From positions 1 through 37,842 of the forward strand of contig NZ_FPBH01000056.1 in the NCBI RefSeq assembly GCF_900116445.1: 37,842 bases of DNA, read 5' to 3'. Position 1 is the stretch's first letter. Every line of letters begins with the position of its first letter. Shown here in pieces: positions 7,858 through 16,738 of the stretch. The stretch is from Paraburkholderia aspalathi. GTDB taxonomy: Bacteria > Pseudomonadota > Gammaproteobacteria > Burkholderiales > Burkholderiaceae. The position numbers and the translations under genes are program-made. Under the pieces are notes generated by a model. It was given only the letters and a program-made list of their open reading frames with translations. It was not told the DNA's origin and did no database searches.

Positions 7858-8721
7858 TTACGCCAAAAGATGACGATGCTGTTCAATGAACTGTTCTGGC
7901 GTCGTCAGCGGTTGACCAGCAATTTCAGCCGCGCTGTTGTCGACGCCCACCAATAGCTGTTCCTGCTGATCGACCTTGATCGCCTTGAAATGCATTGCAT
8001 ATGAAGGATCGCCGTCCCAGCCGAGGATCTTGACGAATTCGTCCGGCGTGACCTGCTCGAAGCGCACTTCCTTTCCAAGCGTGGTCGCGAGGATGCCCGC
8101 AAGTTCGATGTGGCTCACTTCACGCGAGCCCGTGACCGTGATGACCTTGCTACCGAACGCGTCGGGATTCTCGAGAATCTTTACGATGACACGGGCGATG
8201 TCGACAGCGGCGATGGGCACGAAGCGGCTTTCCGGATCAAACGGCGTCAGATATCGGCCCGCACGGATTTCAGCCGCCGTGTACAGCACCCATTCGGAGA
8301 AGAAGTTGACTCGCAGATGCGCGGTCGGAACGCCCGAGCGGTCGAGGATCTGCTCGGAGAGCCAGTGATTCATCGTTGCCGGGCTGCGTGCGTGCTGGCG
8401 CGACTGCCGGTGCGACATGTACACGATCTGCTTCACGTCGTTCTCGGCTGCAGCCTGAGCGAAGATCGCGGTTGCTTCAACCGCACCTTGAGTCAACGGA
8501 TAGCATAAGTACGCCGCCTCCACACCCTTCATCGCACCACGAACATCTTCGATCTTCAGCATGTCTCCAAGCACGATCTCCGCGCCCAGTTCCATCAGCG
8601 CCTTCGAGCGATCGTCTTCGCGGTGAACAAAAGCGACGACCTTGTGGCCGTTTTCCAGCAGGAAGCGAACGGTGGGAGCGCCTGTAACGCCAGTGGAACC
8701 CGTGACGAGAAACTTCTTCAT
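7858..8721 (-). CDS. NmrA-like NAD(P)-binding oxidoreductase
   Basis: The product is 287 residues with an N-terminal Rossmann fold: MKKFLVTGSTGVTG gives the GxxGxxG dinucleotide-binding loop at residues 8-14. The following pattern (VVAFVHREDDRSKAL, then AEIVLGDMLKIEDVRGAMKG) is typical of NmrA/TMR atypical short-chain dehydrogenases, which often act as NAD(P)H:quinone reductases or redox sensors. GGAGG lies six bases before the ATG. The gene is divergent from a TetR regulator with operator-like dyads between them, so TetR control is likely. Substrate unknown. Confidence 0.85.
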   Translation of the reverse strand: MKKFLVTGSTGVTGAPTVRFLLENGHKVVAFVHREDDRSKALMELGAEIVLGDMLKIEDVRGAMKGVEAAYLCYPLTQGAVEATAIFAQAAAENDVKQIVYMSHRQSRQHARSPATMNHWLSEQILDRSGVPTAHLRVNFFSEWVLYTAAEIRAGRYLTPFDPESRFVPIAAVDIARVIVKILENPDAFGSKVITVTGSREVSHIELAGILATTLGKEVRFEQVTPDEFVKILGWDGDPSYAMHFKAIKVDQQEQLLVGVDNSAAEIAGQPLTTPEQFIEQHRHLLA

Positions 8722-8780
8722 AAAAACCTCCAGGGACAAAGGAAACTTGGCCAAAACTTGTATGCTGCAATCGCCACTCA

Positions 8781-8894
8781 AGCAGTATGGTCATCATGTT
8801 ATAAAGCGCACAGCCGACAGTTCGTCTGAAAGGACAACATTCAAACATGACGATCATCATGCTTCCGTTGATGAAGCATGATGGTTATACTGCT
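8781..8894. promoter_or_regulatory. TetR operator region between divergent genes
   Basis: An exact 11-bp inverted repeat, CATCATGCTTC (8855-8865) and GAAGCATGATG (8873-8883), has a 7-bp spacer. A wider pair, 8781-8798 and 8877-8894, matches at 15 of 18 positions (AGCAGTAT-N3-CATCATG). CATCATG is common to both, so the region may hold two or more binding sites for the TetR protein encoded next to it. Confidence 0.65.
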
Positions 8895-8932
8895 TGTCGT
8901 CAACACCTTTCTTGCCACTTTCCGGAGGACGT

Positions 8933-9487
8933 ATGCGTTACCCGCCAGAGGAGACCGCAGAGAAGCATGCTCGCATCCTCGAACAAGCTTCCATTCTGTT
9001 TCGCGAGCGCGGATTTTCCGGGGTCAGCCTCAGCGAGATCATGAAGGCGACGGGGCTGACACACGGCGCCTTCTATCATCACTTCGAGTCGAAAGAGGAT
9101 CTGATCTCGGAGAGCATTGAAGATGCATCTTCCAAATTGCTCGACTTCATGAAGGAAAGCGCAGCCTCTGGTGAGTCAGTGACTCGATACGTCGACGGAT
9201 ATCTCACTGAGCAACATCGCGACGAGAGAGGCAACGGATGCCTGATCGCAGCATTGGGGAGCGAGATTGCGCGCGAGCCCGCGGCTCAACCTGCATTCAC
9301 GCGGCATGTGGAGGGTACGCTCAGAGGTCTAGCCGAGCCACTTGCAAAAGCAAAAAAGAAAAATGCTCGTCGCGATGCGATTCATACGCTTTCGAGCATC
9401 GTCGGAGCCATCATTCTGGCTCGCGCGGTTGATGACCCTGAACTCTCGGAAGAGATTCTTCGTGAGGTGCGAGCGGCTCTGGACTAA
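8933..9487 (+). CDS. TetR-family transcriptional regulator
   Basis: The product is 184 residues. The N-terminal helix-turn-helix is clear: FRERGFSGVSLSEIMKATGL followed by THGAFYHHFESKEDL. The C-terminal two-thirds is helical and should form the ligand-binding and dimer domain. The ATG at 8933 is chosen because GGAGGA lies just ahead; an upstream start would add 13 unrelated residues. It probably represses the divergent NmrA-like gene and itself through the dyads in the intergenic region. The inducer is unknown. Confidence 0.93.
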   Translation: MRYPPEETAEKHARILEQASILFRERGFSGVSLSEIMKATGLTHGAFYHHFESKEDLISESIEDASSKLLDFMKESAASGESVTRYVDGYLTEQHRDERGNGCLIAALGSEIAREPAAQPAFTRHVEGTLRGLAEPLAKAKKKNARRDAIHTLSSIVGAIILARAVDDPELSEEILREVRAALD

Positions 9488-9966
9488 ATGCGCGTCTATC
9501 AGGTGATGTCCAATTGAGTGGGCGATTGTCTCTTGTAACTCCCCATCTTCACAGGAGTCCAACGAGACTGCAAACACGGTAGACAAGTTGATGTCCGCAG
9601 TGCAACGCATAGTCGACGTTCGAATGTCAGTGCAGATGCAGTGACCAGGGACCGCAGATGGCCGATAGCACCAGTTCGATGAAGGTGTCGCCGTGATGAT
9701 GTTGGAATTTTCAATGGCAGTTTTCCGGCGGTTTGTGCGAACGCGTACTTCCGGCCACTTTCGGTCAGTCACGATCGACGATAGATGCTCGTTTGATTGT
9801 CGCGTGTGCACATGAAAGCGGCCATAGCACTTACCGGCGCCAATGGCGACCGCGGCTAGGAATCCGAACGGTATCTGACAGGGAGCGTTATGCTAACGCT
9901 CACGTAGCAGCGCAGCGCATTGTTCCGAGAGGATTTATTTCACTTTCCGAGCCAGCGGAGAATCAC
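9488..9966. other. Intergenic region
   Basis: Nothing convincing is encoded in this 479-bp stretch. A minus-strand frame of 160 codons (9329-9811) lies here and overlaps the end of the TetR gene, but it shows no family resemblance. The sequence contains CGGCCAT-type words like those in other gaps of this window. Confidence 0.5.
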
Positions 9967-10845
9967 ATGGCGAGTGCCGAAAAACATCATTATGTCCCGC
10001 GCTTTTACCTGAACGGATGGACTACGCCGGACGAATCGCAAGCTCTTCGCTTAACGCGGTTCCAGTGGAAAGGCGACAGATTTTTGATTGAGCGTGTCGT
10101 ACCTCGTTCAACGGCATGCCTTGACAGGCTATATTCACTTGAAGGTGTCCCGGTTCAGGAGCAGCAACGGATAGAAACCGACTTTCTGGCCAAGCTCATC
10201 GATGACCCCGCTGGCGGCGTGCTACATCACATGCGAACAGCAGGACGCGGGCACGACCTGAAGCAAGAGCAGCGGGTCGCATGGACGCGCTTTATCATGT
10301 CGTTGCGAATCCGGTCGCCGGAGATCATGGCGCAACTCAATTCTGAGGCTCCGGCGGAACTGCGCAGAAACCTTGAAAGCGACCCCGAGGAATACGACAA
10401 ACTAAAGGAAGAAGGCGATGCGGAATCGCCTTTAGAGTTTGTCGAAACATCTGCCCCGGGATTCATTGATGACTTCGGTAAGCGGTTGTTACCGGGGCTG
10501 ATAATGGATGACAAGGCGTTTAAGCGAATTCATCAAATGTGGTGGTGGAGCGGAGACTTCAGCGACTCAAAGGTTTCACTTTTGACGAGTGACCACCCTG
10601 TAATCATCATGCCCGGCATTGACCATCCGGGATGCGTGCTTGCTTTGCCAATATCGTCAACGCTCGTTTTCTTCGCTTGCCCAGATGAGCGAGTAGTTCA
10701 GTTTCTTTTGCATTGGGACAAAACCTTACTCGTCGAATGGCTTAACGCCACACTCGTCCGGCTTGCATCGGATCAGGTCTATGCCATTGATGACAGTCAG
10801 GCGGAGTTCGTCCGAAATCTATTGAAGAGACCGGCAGTCGATTGA
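9967..10845 (+). CDS. DUF4238 domain-containing protein
   Basis: The product is 292 residues. It begins MASAEKHHYVPRFYLNGW, the diagnostic HHYVPxFYL start of DUF4238. Other conserved-looking parts are ETDFLAKLID with a following histidine-rich turn, the RFIMSLRIRSPE segment, LLTSDHPV near residue 205, and the closing NATLVRLASDQVYA. GGAG lies ahead of the ATG at 9967; the open frame reaches 78 codons upstream without resemblance. Base composition is lower in GC than in the flanking genes, which suggests recent transfer. It stands alone, with non-coding stretches on both sides. Function of the family is not established to my knowledge. Confidence 0.85.
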   Translation: MASAEKHHYVPRFYLNGWTTPDESQALRLTRFQWKGDRFLIERVVPRSTACLDRLYSLEGVPVQEQQRIETDFLAKLIDDPAGGVLHHMRTAGRGHDLKQEQRVAWTRFIMSLRIRSPEIMAQLNSEAPAELRRNLESDPEEYDKLKEEGDAESPLEFVETSAPGFIDDFGKRLLPGLIMDDKAFKRIHQMWWWSGDFSDSKVSLLTSDHPVIIMPGIDHPGCVLALPISSTLVFFACPDERVVQFLLHWDKTLLVEWLNATLVRLASDQVYAIDDSQAEFVRNLLKRPAVD

Positions 10846-11172
10846 ACACGCATACTGCCTGTTCGGCCTAGTGACGTGCGTGGCCCGCTGTAGCTTCGAT
10901 GCGGCCGTTGGCCCGGCGCTGGGTCAACCGACGCTAGTGGGTCGGCTACGGAAGTTCAGCGTCGGACTAGGGCGGTCAACCTTGCATGGTCGTAATTCGG
11001 CTCAGTTCGGCCAACTACGGACGTTGGCCCACGCCGTCGAGTGCTCGGTCGAACGTCGGCTGCTGCTCCGGACCGGACCTGCGAGCAGATTTCAGCCGAT
11101 CAGGTCATTGGCCAACGTCGGCCGGCAAATGGTTAAACTAATGCCTCTGGACCCTTCGAACCTAACCTGGCT
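10846..11172. other. Intergenic region with degenerate repeats
   Basis: No gene is seen. The stretch contains several GTTGGCC/GGCCAAC words and a 19-bp segment at 10939-10957 that recurs with one difference at 17858-17876. It appears to be decayed non-coding sequence. Confidence 0.45.
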
Positions 11173-11865
11173 ATGCCCCTCTCAGTTGAGTTGCAGTGCT
11201 TCATATCGCGCTCCGCCTGGTCGGCTAAGTTGACACAGGAACAACTCGCTCGCGTCCAAAAAGATGCCTTTCAACGATCGTTTTCTGCGGGTGCCCTGGT
11301 CTGTCATCGCGGAGCCCCTGCGGATCATTGGATAGGCGTGATCGAAGGGTTAGTCAAAGTCGATACCGTCTCCAAAGGCGGGCGGGCTACAACCTTCGCC
11401 GGCGTGCCGGCGGGTTCCTGGTTCGGGGAGGGAGCCCTACTAAAGGATGAGCCTCGCCCATACTCGGTGGTAGCGCTGCGCGACAGCGAAGTCGGGTTTA
11501 TTCCGTCCAGCACATTTGAGTGGCTGCTTGACAATAGCCACTCGTTCAGCCGATTTGTCATCGATCAACTCAACGCACGGTGTGGCTACTACGTCGGTCT
11601 GGTTGCAAACCTCCGTTTGCAGAAAGCCTCTGCAAGAGTCGCTTTCTGTCTCGCTGAACTGTTCAATCCGCAACTCTTTGGCGTCACTGATCTGATGCTG
11701 GGTCTTTCGCAAGAAGAAATTGGACGTTTGTCCGGCCTGTCCAGGCAGAACACCAACCGGGCGCTTCACGAGCTCGCTGATGCGGGGCTTTTAACGGTCG
11801 AATATGGGTCAGTCCGAATTCTTGACCTAACGGGGCTTCGAGATTTTGCGCATTCCGAAGATTGA
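11173..11865 (+). CDS. Crp/Fnr-family transcriptional regulator
   Basis: The product is 230 residues. Residues of about 20-135 form a cyclic-nucleotide-binding-type beta-roll (GALVCHRGAPADHWIGVIEG, then AGSWFGEGALLKDEPRPYSV). The C-terminal winged helix has the recognition segment LSQEEIGRLSGLSRQNTNRA. No cysteine cluster typical of Fnr is seen at the N-terminus, so the ligand may be a nucleotide or another small molecule. It converges on the acyl-CoA synthetase gene with a 17-bp gap. Two 16-bp TGT-N10-ACA dyads beyond the synthetase gene are the right size for Crp-family binding, so it is a candidate regulator of the acyl-CoA cluster. Confidence 0.9.
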   Translation: MPLSVELQCFISRSAWSAKLTQEQLARVQKDAFQRSFSAGALVCHRGAPADHWIGVIEGLVKVDTVSKGGRATTFAGVPAGSWFGEGALLKDEPRPYSVVALRDSEVGFIPSSTFEWLLDNSHSFSRFVIDQLNARCGYYVGLVANLRLQKASARVAFCLAELFNPQLFGVTDLMLGLSQEEIGRLSGLSRQNTNRALHELADAGLLTVEYGSVRILDLTGLRDFAHSED

Positions 11866-11882
11866 TTACGCCGCATGCGTGA

Positions 11883-13538
11883 CTACGCGTCAGACAGCTT
11901 CGTAATAGCTTCCCGGCTGCCGGCCTGCGCACGGAGTCGAAATTTCTGAATTTTTCCTGTGCCTGTCTTTGGCAGCGCGCCGTACACAATCCTCACAGGA
12001 CACTTGTAGTGAGCGAGCCGCTCCCGACAGAACGTAATCAGCTCTCGTTCAGAAGGTGCATTGACACCCTGTCTCAACTCGACAAATGCGCAAGGCACTT
12101 CACCCCACCTGGCATCGGGCTGCGCGACTACCGCCGCGATGAGCACTGCCGGGTGTTGGTGCAATACTTCCTCGACCTCGATCGACGAAATATTTTCGCC
12201 ACCCGAAATAATGACGTCTTTGGAACGATCCGTGATCTGAATGTATCCATCCGGGTGCACCACGGCAATATCTCCGGTGTGGAACCAGCCACCCTCGAAG
12301 GCGTTTCGGGTAGCCTCCTCGTTCTTCAGATAGCCTTTCATCATGACATTGCCGCGCAGCAGTATCTCGCCCTCGCTCTTTCCGTCCGCGGGAACAGGCT
12401 CAAGCGTGGCGGCATTTGCGACGCGCATGGCTTCGAGTCCGGCGGCCCGCTGACCTTGCCGCGCCTTCAGGCGCGCCTGCTCCTCGTTGGCCGATGCGTG
12501 CCAGTCGGCCTGAATGAAGCAACTGACCGGTGTGCCGGAGGATTCGGTGATGCCGTATACGTGCTCAACCTCGAATCCCAGCTCGCTTACCGATTTCAAC
12601 ACGGTTGCCGGGGGGGGCGAACCCGCGGTGCGCACGCGAACGACGCGAGGTAACGGGCTACGCTCGCTGGCGGGCGCGTCTGCCAGTGCGGCCAGGACGA
12701 TTGGCGCCGCACAAAAGTGATCGACACCGTACTCGCGGATGGCCCGAAATATTCCTGTGGCATTGACTTTGCGCAGACAGACATGGGTGCCACCCGCTGC
12801 TGTGACTGCCCAGGTGAAGCACCATCCGTTGGCGTGGAACATTGGGAGGGTCCAGAGATACACCGGCCCGCGCGGCATGCCCCAGTCAATCAACTGGAGC
12901 ATGCTCATCAGGTGAACCCCACGGTGACTGACCACGACCCCTTTCGGGTCGGAGGTCGTGCCAGACGTATAGTTCAATGCGATAGCGTCCCTTTCATCCG
13001 CGGGCCATACGCCTTCGAAGTCCGGATTTCCCTCTCCGAGCAACTGCTCATAGTCGAGCTCACCTATCGATGCCCCCGGCGGCGCTTCGAGATCCGCAAT
13101 GTCAATCACGAGTGGCCTGTCTGGAACATGCTCGAGTGCGTTCGCAGCAAGGGCGGCAAACTCGCGATCCACAAAAAGGACCTTGCATTCCCCGTGAAGC
13201 AGGATGAACCGAATGCCGTCGGCATCCAGCCTGCAGTTGATCGTGTTGAGAACAGCTCCGCTGAGCGGCACCCCGAAATGCGCCTCCACCAACGCGGGCG
13301 TATTAGGCGCAATGATCGATACGGTGTCGCCGCGCTTGACACCTCGCCGGACGAGCGCACTGGCGAGCCGGCGGCAGCGGCTGCGCGTCGCCGCCCAGGT
13401 CTGACGCATCTCGCCATGCACGATGGCGATACGCTCCGGAAACAGATCGGCGCATCGATCCAATGAATGCAGCGGTGTCAGCGGCACGTAGTTGGCTTCG
13501 TTTCGATCGAGGCCGCGCTCGTAGATTTTAGTGGCCAT
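11883..13538 (-). CDS. Acyl-CoA synthetase (AMP-forming)
   Basis: The product is 551 residues, typical for medium- or long-chain acyl-CoA ligases, which activate carboxylic acids with ATP and CoA. The AMP-binding P-loop reads YTSGTTSDPKG, with Ser in place of the usual Gly. Also visible are the YGITESS motif, the WFHTGD segment, the DRSKDVIISGGENIS hinge and the C-terminal KTGTGKIQKFRLR carrying the catalytic lysine. AGGAGA precedes the ATG at 13538. It is divergent from the nitroreductase-SDR-thiolase genes and probably supplies their acyl-CoA substrate. The chain or ring structure of the acid cannot be told from the sequence. Confidence 0.92.
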   Translation of the reverse strand: MATKIYERGLDRNEANYVPLTPLHSLDRCADLFPERIAIVHGEMRQTWAATRSRCRRLASALVRRGVKRGDTVSIIAPNTPALVEAHFGVPLSGAVLNTINCRLDADGIRFILLHGECKVLFVDREFAALAANALEHVPDRPLVIDIADLEAPPGASIGELDYEQLLGEGNPDFEGVWPADERDAIALNYTSGTTSDPKGVVVSHRGVHLMSMLQLIDWGMPRGPVYLWTLPMFHANGWCFTWAVTAAGGTHVCLRKVNATGIFRAIREYGVDHFCAAPIVLAALADAPASERSPLPRVVRVRTAGSPPPATVLKSVSELGFEVEHVYGITESSGTPVSCFIQADWHASANEEQARLKARQGQRAAGLEAMRVANAATLEPVPADGKSEGEILLRGNVMMKGYLKNEEATRNAFEGGWFHTGDIAVVHPDGYIQITDRSKDVIISGGENISSIEVEEVLHQHPAVLIAAVVAQPDARWGEVPCAFVELRQGVNAPSERELITFCRERLAHYKCPVRIVYGALPKTGTGKIQKFRLRAQAGSREAITKLSDA

Positions 13539-13664
13539 GTCGTGTCTCCTCACATGAATGTGAAAGTGTTCCGGGCATTGGTGGTGCGTAGGTGCAACCT
13601 CTGAATCGGATCGCTCAAACCTTGCGATGTCGCATCAAATCTAACCGTTGCGCCGGAATGGAAC

Positions 13665-13738
13665 TGTCTCGAACAGGACACTCCTTGGGTTCGTAGGGGA
13701 CGACGGGTTGCTGGACGTCAATTGTCATGTTCGAGACA
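13665..13738. promoter_or_regulatory. Paired 16-bp inverted operator sites
   Basis: TGTCTCGAACAGGACA at 13665-13680 recurs in inverted orientation at 13723-13738 with one difference (15/16). Each copy is itself a dyad of the form TGTC-N8-GACA. The sites lie between the divergent acyl-CoA synthetase and nitroreductase genes. The 16-bp TGT...ACA layout fits a Crp-family protein, but a different regulator is possible. Confidence 0.6.
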
Positions 13739-13838
13739 ACACGCCCTGTTCGCCCTGGCTAATCTTGCTCGCAAGGCAATGCTGCCGTGAAGGGAAGTTG
13801 CTTGAGTTTGCTGACGTTGAAGACAGATGGAGTGACAG

Positions 13839-14564
13839 ATGAAGAGAAGTGAGACACCACCGGCGATGGACGCCGATGCGCTGCGCAAGGCCATCGAATG
13901 GGCGATTCTGTCGCGTCGCAGCGTCAGGGCGTTTCTGCCCACGTCGGTTCCTCGGGAGACGGTGGAATCGATATTGGACGTAGCGCGCTTCGCTGCCACG
14001 GGAGTCAACATTCAGCCCTGGCGCGTACACGTCGTCACGGGGCACGCCAAAGACCGTATCTGTGCCGCGATCCAACGGGTTAATGACGACTCGGCACTAA
14101 ACGAGACATGCACGGACGAGTGGGACTATTACCCGCGCGAGTGGATATCTCCATACCTTGAAAGAAAACGGACGGTGGGTTGGAAGCTATATGGGTTGCT
14201 TGGAATCGAAAAGGGCGACAAGGAACGGATGCTGGCCCAGCACAGCCGCAACTATCAATTCTTTGACGCGCCCGTCGGCCTGTTTTTCACAATCGACCGC
14301 GTCATGCAGCAGGGTAGCCTGCTCGACTACGGCATGTTCCTGCAGAACATCATGATCGCTGCCCGTGCTCATGGCTTGAGTACATGCCCTCAAGCGGCAT
14401 TTATGAAGTACCACAAAGTAATTTCGGAGCAACTCAGACTGGAGAAAACAGAGAGGTTCGTTGTCGGCATGAGTCTTGGATTTGAAGACGTCTCATGCGT
14501 CGAGAACACCCTCGTTACGGAAAGAGCGGAGGTTGCCTCGTTCACAACGTTCTATTCGGATTAG
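13839..14564 (+). CDS. Nitroreductase-family flavoprotein
   Basis: The product is 241 residues. The FMN-binding N-terminal motif is visible as SRRSVRAFLPTSVP, followed by AATGVNIQPWRVHVVTG and, later, DYGMFLQNIMIAARAHGLST. These are typical of the NfsA/NfnB-type fold, which reduces nitro groups, quinones or other electron acceptors using NAD(P)H. GGAG lies before the ATG. The ORF is first in a plus-strand run with an SDR dehydrogenase and a thiolase, so it may perform a reduction step on an acyl-CoA or aromatic intermediate, but this is inference. The paired dyads lie about 100 bp upstream. Confidence 0.9.
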   Translation: MKRSETPPAMDADALRKAIEWAILSRRSVRAFLPTSVPRETVESILDVARFAATGVNIQPWRVHVVTGHAKDRICAAIQRVNDDSALNETCTDEWDYYPREWISPYLERKRTVGWKLYGLLGIEKGDKERMLAQHSRNYQFFDAPVGLFFTIDRVMQQGSLLDYGMFLQNIMIAARAHGLSTCPQAAFMKYHKVISEQLRLEKTERFVVGMSLGFEDVSCVENTLVTERAEVASFTTFYSD

Positions 14565-14653
14565 CGGTGCGCTTAGGAAACGGACGTCAGACGCCAGTCA
14601 GCGGCCCGTGTACCGAATGCATTAGCGGAGCGTCATATGAAAGGAAAACGGAC

Positions 14654-15418
14654 ATGCAAATCAGAGACAACGTTTTTGTAGTGACAGGGGCTGGTTCCGG
14701 CCTCGGAGCAGCCACGGCGAAGATGATCGTCGAGCGGGGCGGCAAGGTGGTCCTGGCGGACGTCAACCCCGAAGCAGGTGAGACCGTCGTCGCACAGCTA
14801 GGGCCGAATGCCCGATTCGTTGCCACCGACGTCGCCAGCGAACACAGTGCCCGGGCAGCTTTTGCAGCAGCCATGGAAATGGGATGCCTCAGGGGACTCG
14901 TCAATTGTGCAGGCGTTGCTCCCGCCGAAAAGGTCATCGGCCGTGAAGGAACGCACAAGCTGGACTCGTTCGCCCGAACGATCAATATCAACCTGGTTGG
15001 CAGTTTCAACATGATCCGCATTGCTGCGGAGACGATGAGCGCCTGCCCGCCAGAGACCTCCGGCGAGCGCGGCGTCATCATCAGCACAGCTTCGGTAGCC
15101 GCGTTCGAGGGACAGGTGGGACAGGCAGCCTACGCCGCTTCCAAAGGCGGGGTTGTTGCGATGACGTTGCCACTCGCGCGGGAACTCTCTCGCCACGGCA
15201 TCCGGGTCATGACAATTGCGCCAGGCATCATGGAAACGCCAATGCTGCTCGGCATGTCCGTTGAAGTACAGGAGGCGCTGGGCAAAACGGTGCCGTTTCC
15301 AGCCCGGATGGGCAAGCCAGCCGAATACGCCGCTCTGGCGGAGCACATCCTCCTGAACGAATACCTGAACGGCGAGGTCATCCGCCTCGACGGCGCCATC
15401 CGTATGGCCGCCAGATAA
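14654..15418 (+). CDS. SDR dehydrogenase, 3-hydroxyacyl-CoA type
   Basis: The product is 254 residues. The NAD-binding loop is TGAGSGLG (residues 11-18); NCAGVAP is the NNAG-equivalent; the catalytic Ser-Tyr-Lys set lies in STASVAAFEGQVGQAAYAAS followed by KGG. The sequence resembles type II 3-hydroxyacyl-CoA dehydrogenases (HSD17B10-like), which oxidise the 3-hydroxy group in beta-oxidation. AAGGA precedes the ATG at 14654; the open frame extends 53 codons upstream into the nitroreductase gene, which is unlikely. The thiolase starts 29 bp downstream, completing the last two steps of a beta-oxidation-like route. Confidence 0.92.
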   Translation: MQIRDNVFVVTGAGSGLGAATAKMIVERGGKVVLADVNPEAGETVVAQLGPNARFVATDVASEHSARAAFAAAMEMGCLRGLVNCAGVAPAEKVIGREGTHKLDSFARTININLVGSFNMIRIAAETMSACPPETSGERGVIISTASVAAFEGQVGQAAYAASKGGVVAMTLPLARELSRHGIRVMTIAPGIMETPMLLGMSVEVQEALGKTVPFPARMGKPAEYAALAEHILLNEYLNGEVIRLDGAIRMAAR

Positions 15419-15447
15419 ACCGCATCCATCTTTTCAGCGAACGAATC

Positions 15448-16635
15448 ATGTCCAAAGATCCCGTCGTTATCGTCTCTGTCGCCCGTACCCCTATTGGCAG
15501 CTTCCAGGGGAGTCTATCCGGTTGCACGGCGCCGCAACTCGGTGCCGTTGCCGTAAAGGCCGCGATCCAGCGAGCCGGCGTTAGCGCCGAGCAGGTGCAA
15601 GAACTCATCCTGGGTTGTGTGCTGCCAGCGGGCCTCGGCCAAGCCCCGGCGCGCCAGGCGGCCATCCGCGCCGGGCTACCCCTCTCGGTGGTCTGCTCCA
15701 TAGTCAACAAAGTGTGCGGTTCCGGCATGAAAGCCGCCATGCTGGCCCATGATCTCCTGATGGCCGGCAGCAATGAGGTCATTGTTGCGGGCGGCATGGA
15801 GTCCATGACAAACGCTCCCTATTTCATCCCGAAGGCGCGAGGGGGCTTCCGCCTTGGTCACGGACAGATCCTCGACCATATGTCCTTCGACGGTCTGGAA
15901 GATGCTTATTTCGATCGCGGCCGTCAAATGGGCGCCTTTGCGGAAGAGTGCGCCGAGTCTTACGGATTTTCTCGGGAGGATCAGGATGCCTACGCAATAA
16001 ATTCAACCACACGAGCCCAAGCAGCCATTCGGTCCGGTGCCTTCGCGTGGGAGGTTGCCCCGGTATTGATCTCCAGCAAAAAAGGCGAGGTTCTGGTGGA
16101 GCACGATGAGCAGCCGGGCAAAGCCAAACTGGACAAGATCGCCAGTCTGAGACCCGCCTTCAAGACCGATGGCACAGTAACGGCGGCTAACTCCAGTTCG
16201 ATTTCCGATGGTGCAGCCGCGCTTGTGCTGATGCGCCTCTCAAGTGCCGAGAAACTTGGGATCAAGCCTCTGGCCGCTATCGTCGGGCACGCCACCCACG
16301 CTCAGGAGCCGAGATTGTTTACCACCGCTCCCGCGGTCGCGATTGAGAAACTACTGTCGAGGATTGGATGGGGGACGTCCAGCGTAGATTTGTGGGAAAT
16401 CAACGAGGCATTCGCGGTCGCCGTGATGGCTGCCATGCAGGACATGACGCTCGATCACGACAAGGTCAACATACACGGCGGCGCCTGTGCCATCGGTCAC
16501 CCTATCGGCGCGTCCGGAGCACGCATTCTGGTCACCTTGCTTGCGGCCCTCAGATCGACGGGCGGAAAGCGCGGAATTGCCAGCCTTTGCATCGGCGGTG
16601 GCGAAGCCACTGCCATGGCCATCGAGATGATTTAA
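15448..16635 (+). CDS. Acetyl-CoA acetyltransferase (thiolase)
   Basis: The product is 395 residues, the normal thiolase length. The nucleophilic cysteine is C90 in VNKVCGSGMKA. Also visible are NEAFAVA, the histidine motif GGACAIGHPIGASGARI near residue 350, and the second cysteine in LCIGGGEATA near 380. It cleaves 3-ketoacyl-CoA to acetyl-CoA and a shortened acyl-CoA, or runs in the reverse direction. It follows the 3-hydroxyacyl-CoA dehydrogenase and precedes a LysR regulator. No acyl-CoA dehydrogenase or enoyl-CoA hydratase gene is in the window, so the pathway relies on genes elsewhere. Confidence 0.95.
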   Translation: MSKDPVVIVSVARTPIGSFQGSLSGCTAPQLGAVAVKAAIQRAGVSAEQVQELILGCVLPAGLGQAPARQAAIRAGLPLSVVCSIVNKVCGSGMKAAMLAHDLLMAGSNEVIVAGGMESMTNAPYFIPKARGGFRLGHGQILDHMSFDGLEDAYFDRGRQMGAFAEECAESYGFSREDQDAYAINSTTRAQAAIRSGAFAWEVAPVLISSKKGEVLVEHDEQPGKAKLDKIASLRPAFKTDGTVTAANSSSISDGAAALVLMRLSSAEKLGIKPLAAIVGHATHAQEPRLFTTAPAVAIEKLLSRIGWGTSSVDLWEINEAFAVAVMAAMQDMTLDHDKVNIHGGACAIGHPIGASGARILVTLLAALRSTGGKRGIASLCIGGGEATAMAIEMI

Positions 16636-16738
16636 CGTAAGCGTCGGTCAGCCGGCGGACACTGTCACGCCTGCAAAGGGATGTAGCGATAAATGGTGTA
16701 TCGCGCTTCGCCGGTTGGACTCGCATCGGGAGCTCTGC

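Noticed and set aside
7291..7956. 221-codon plus-strand frame
   Set aside because: It has no recognisable domain, overlaps the end of the NmrA gene, and starts inside the palindrome.
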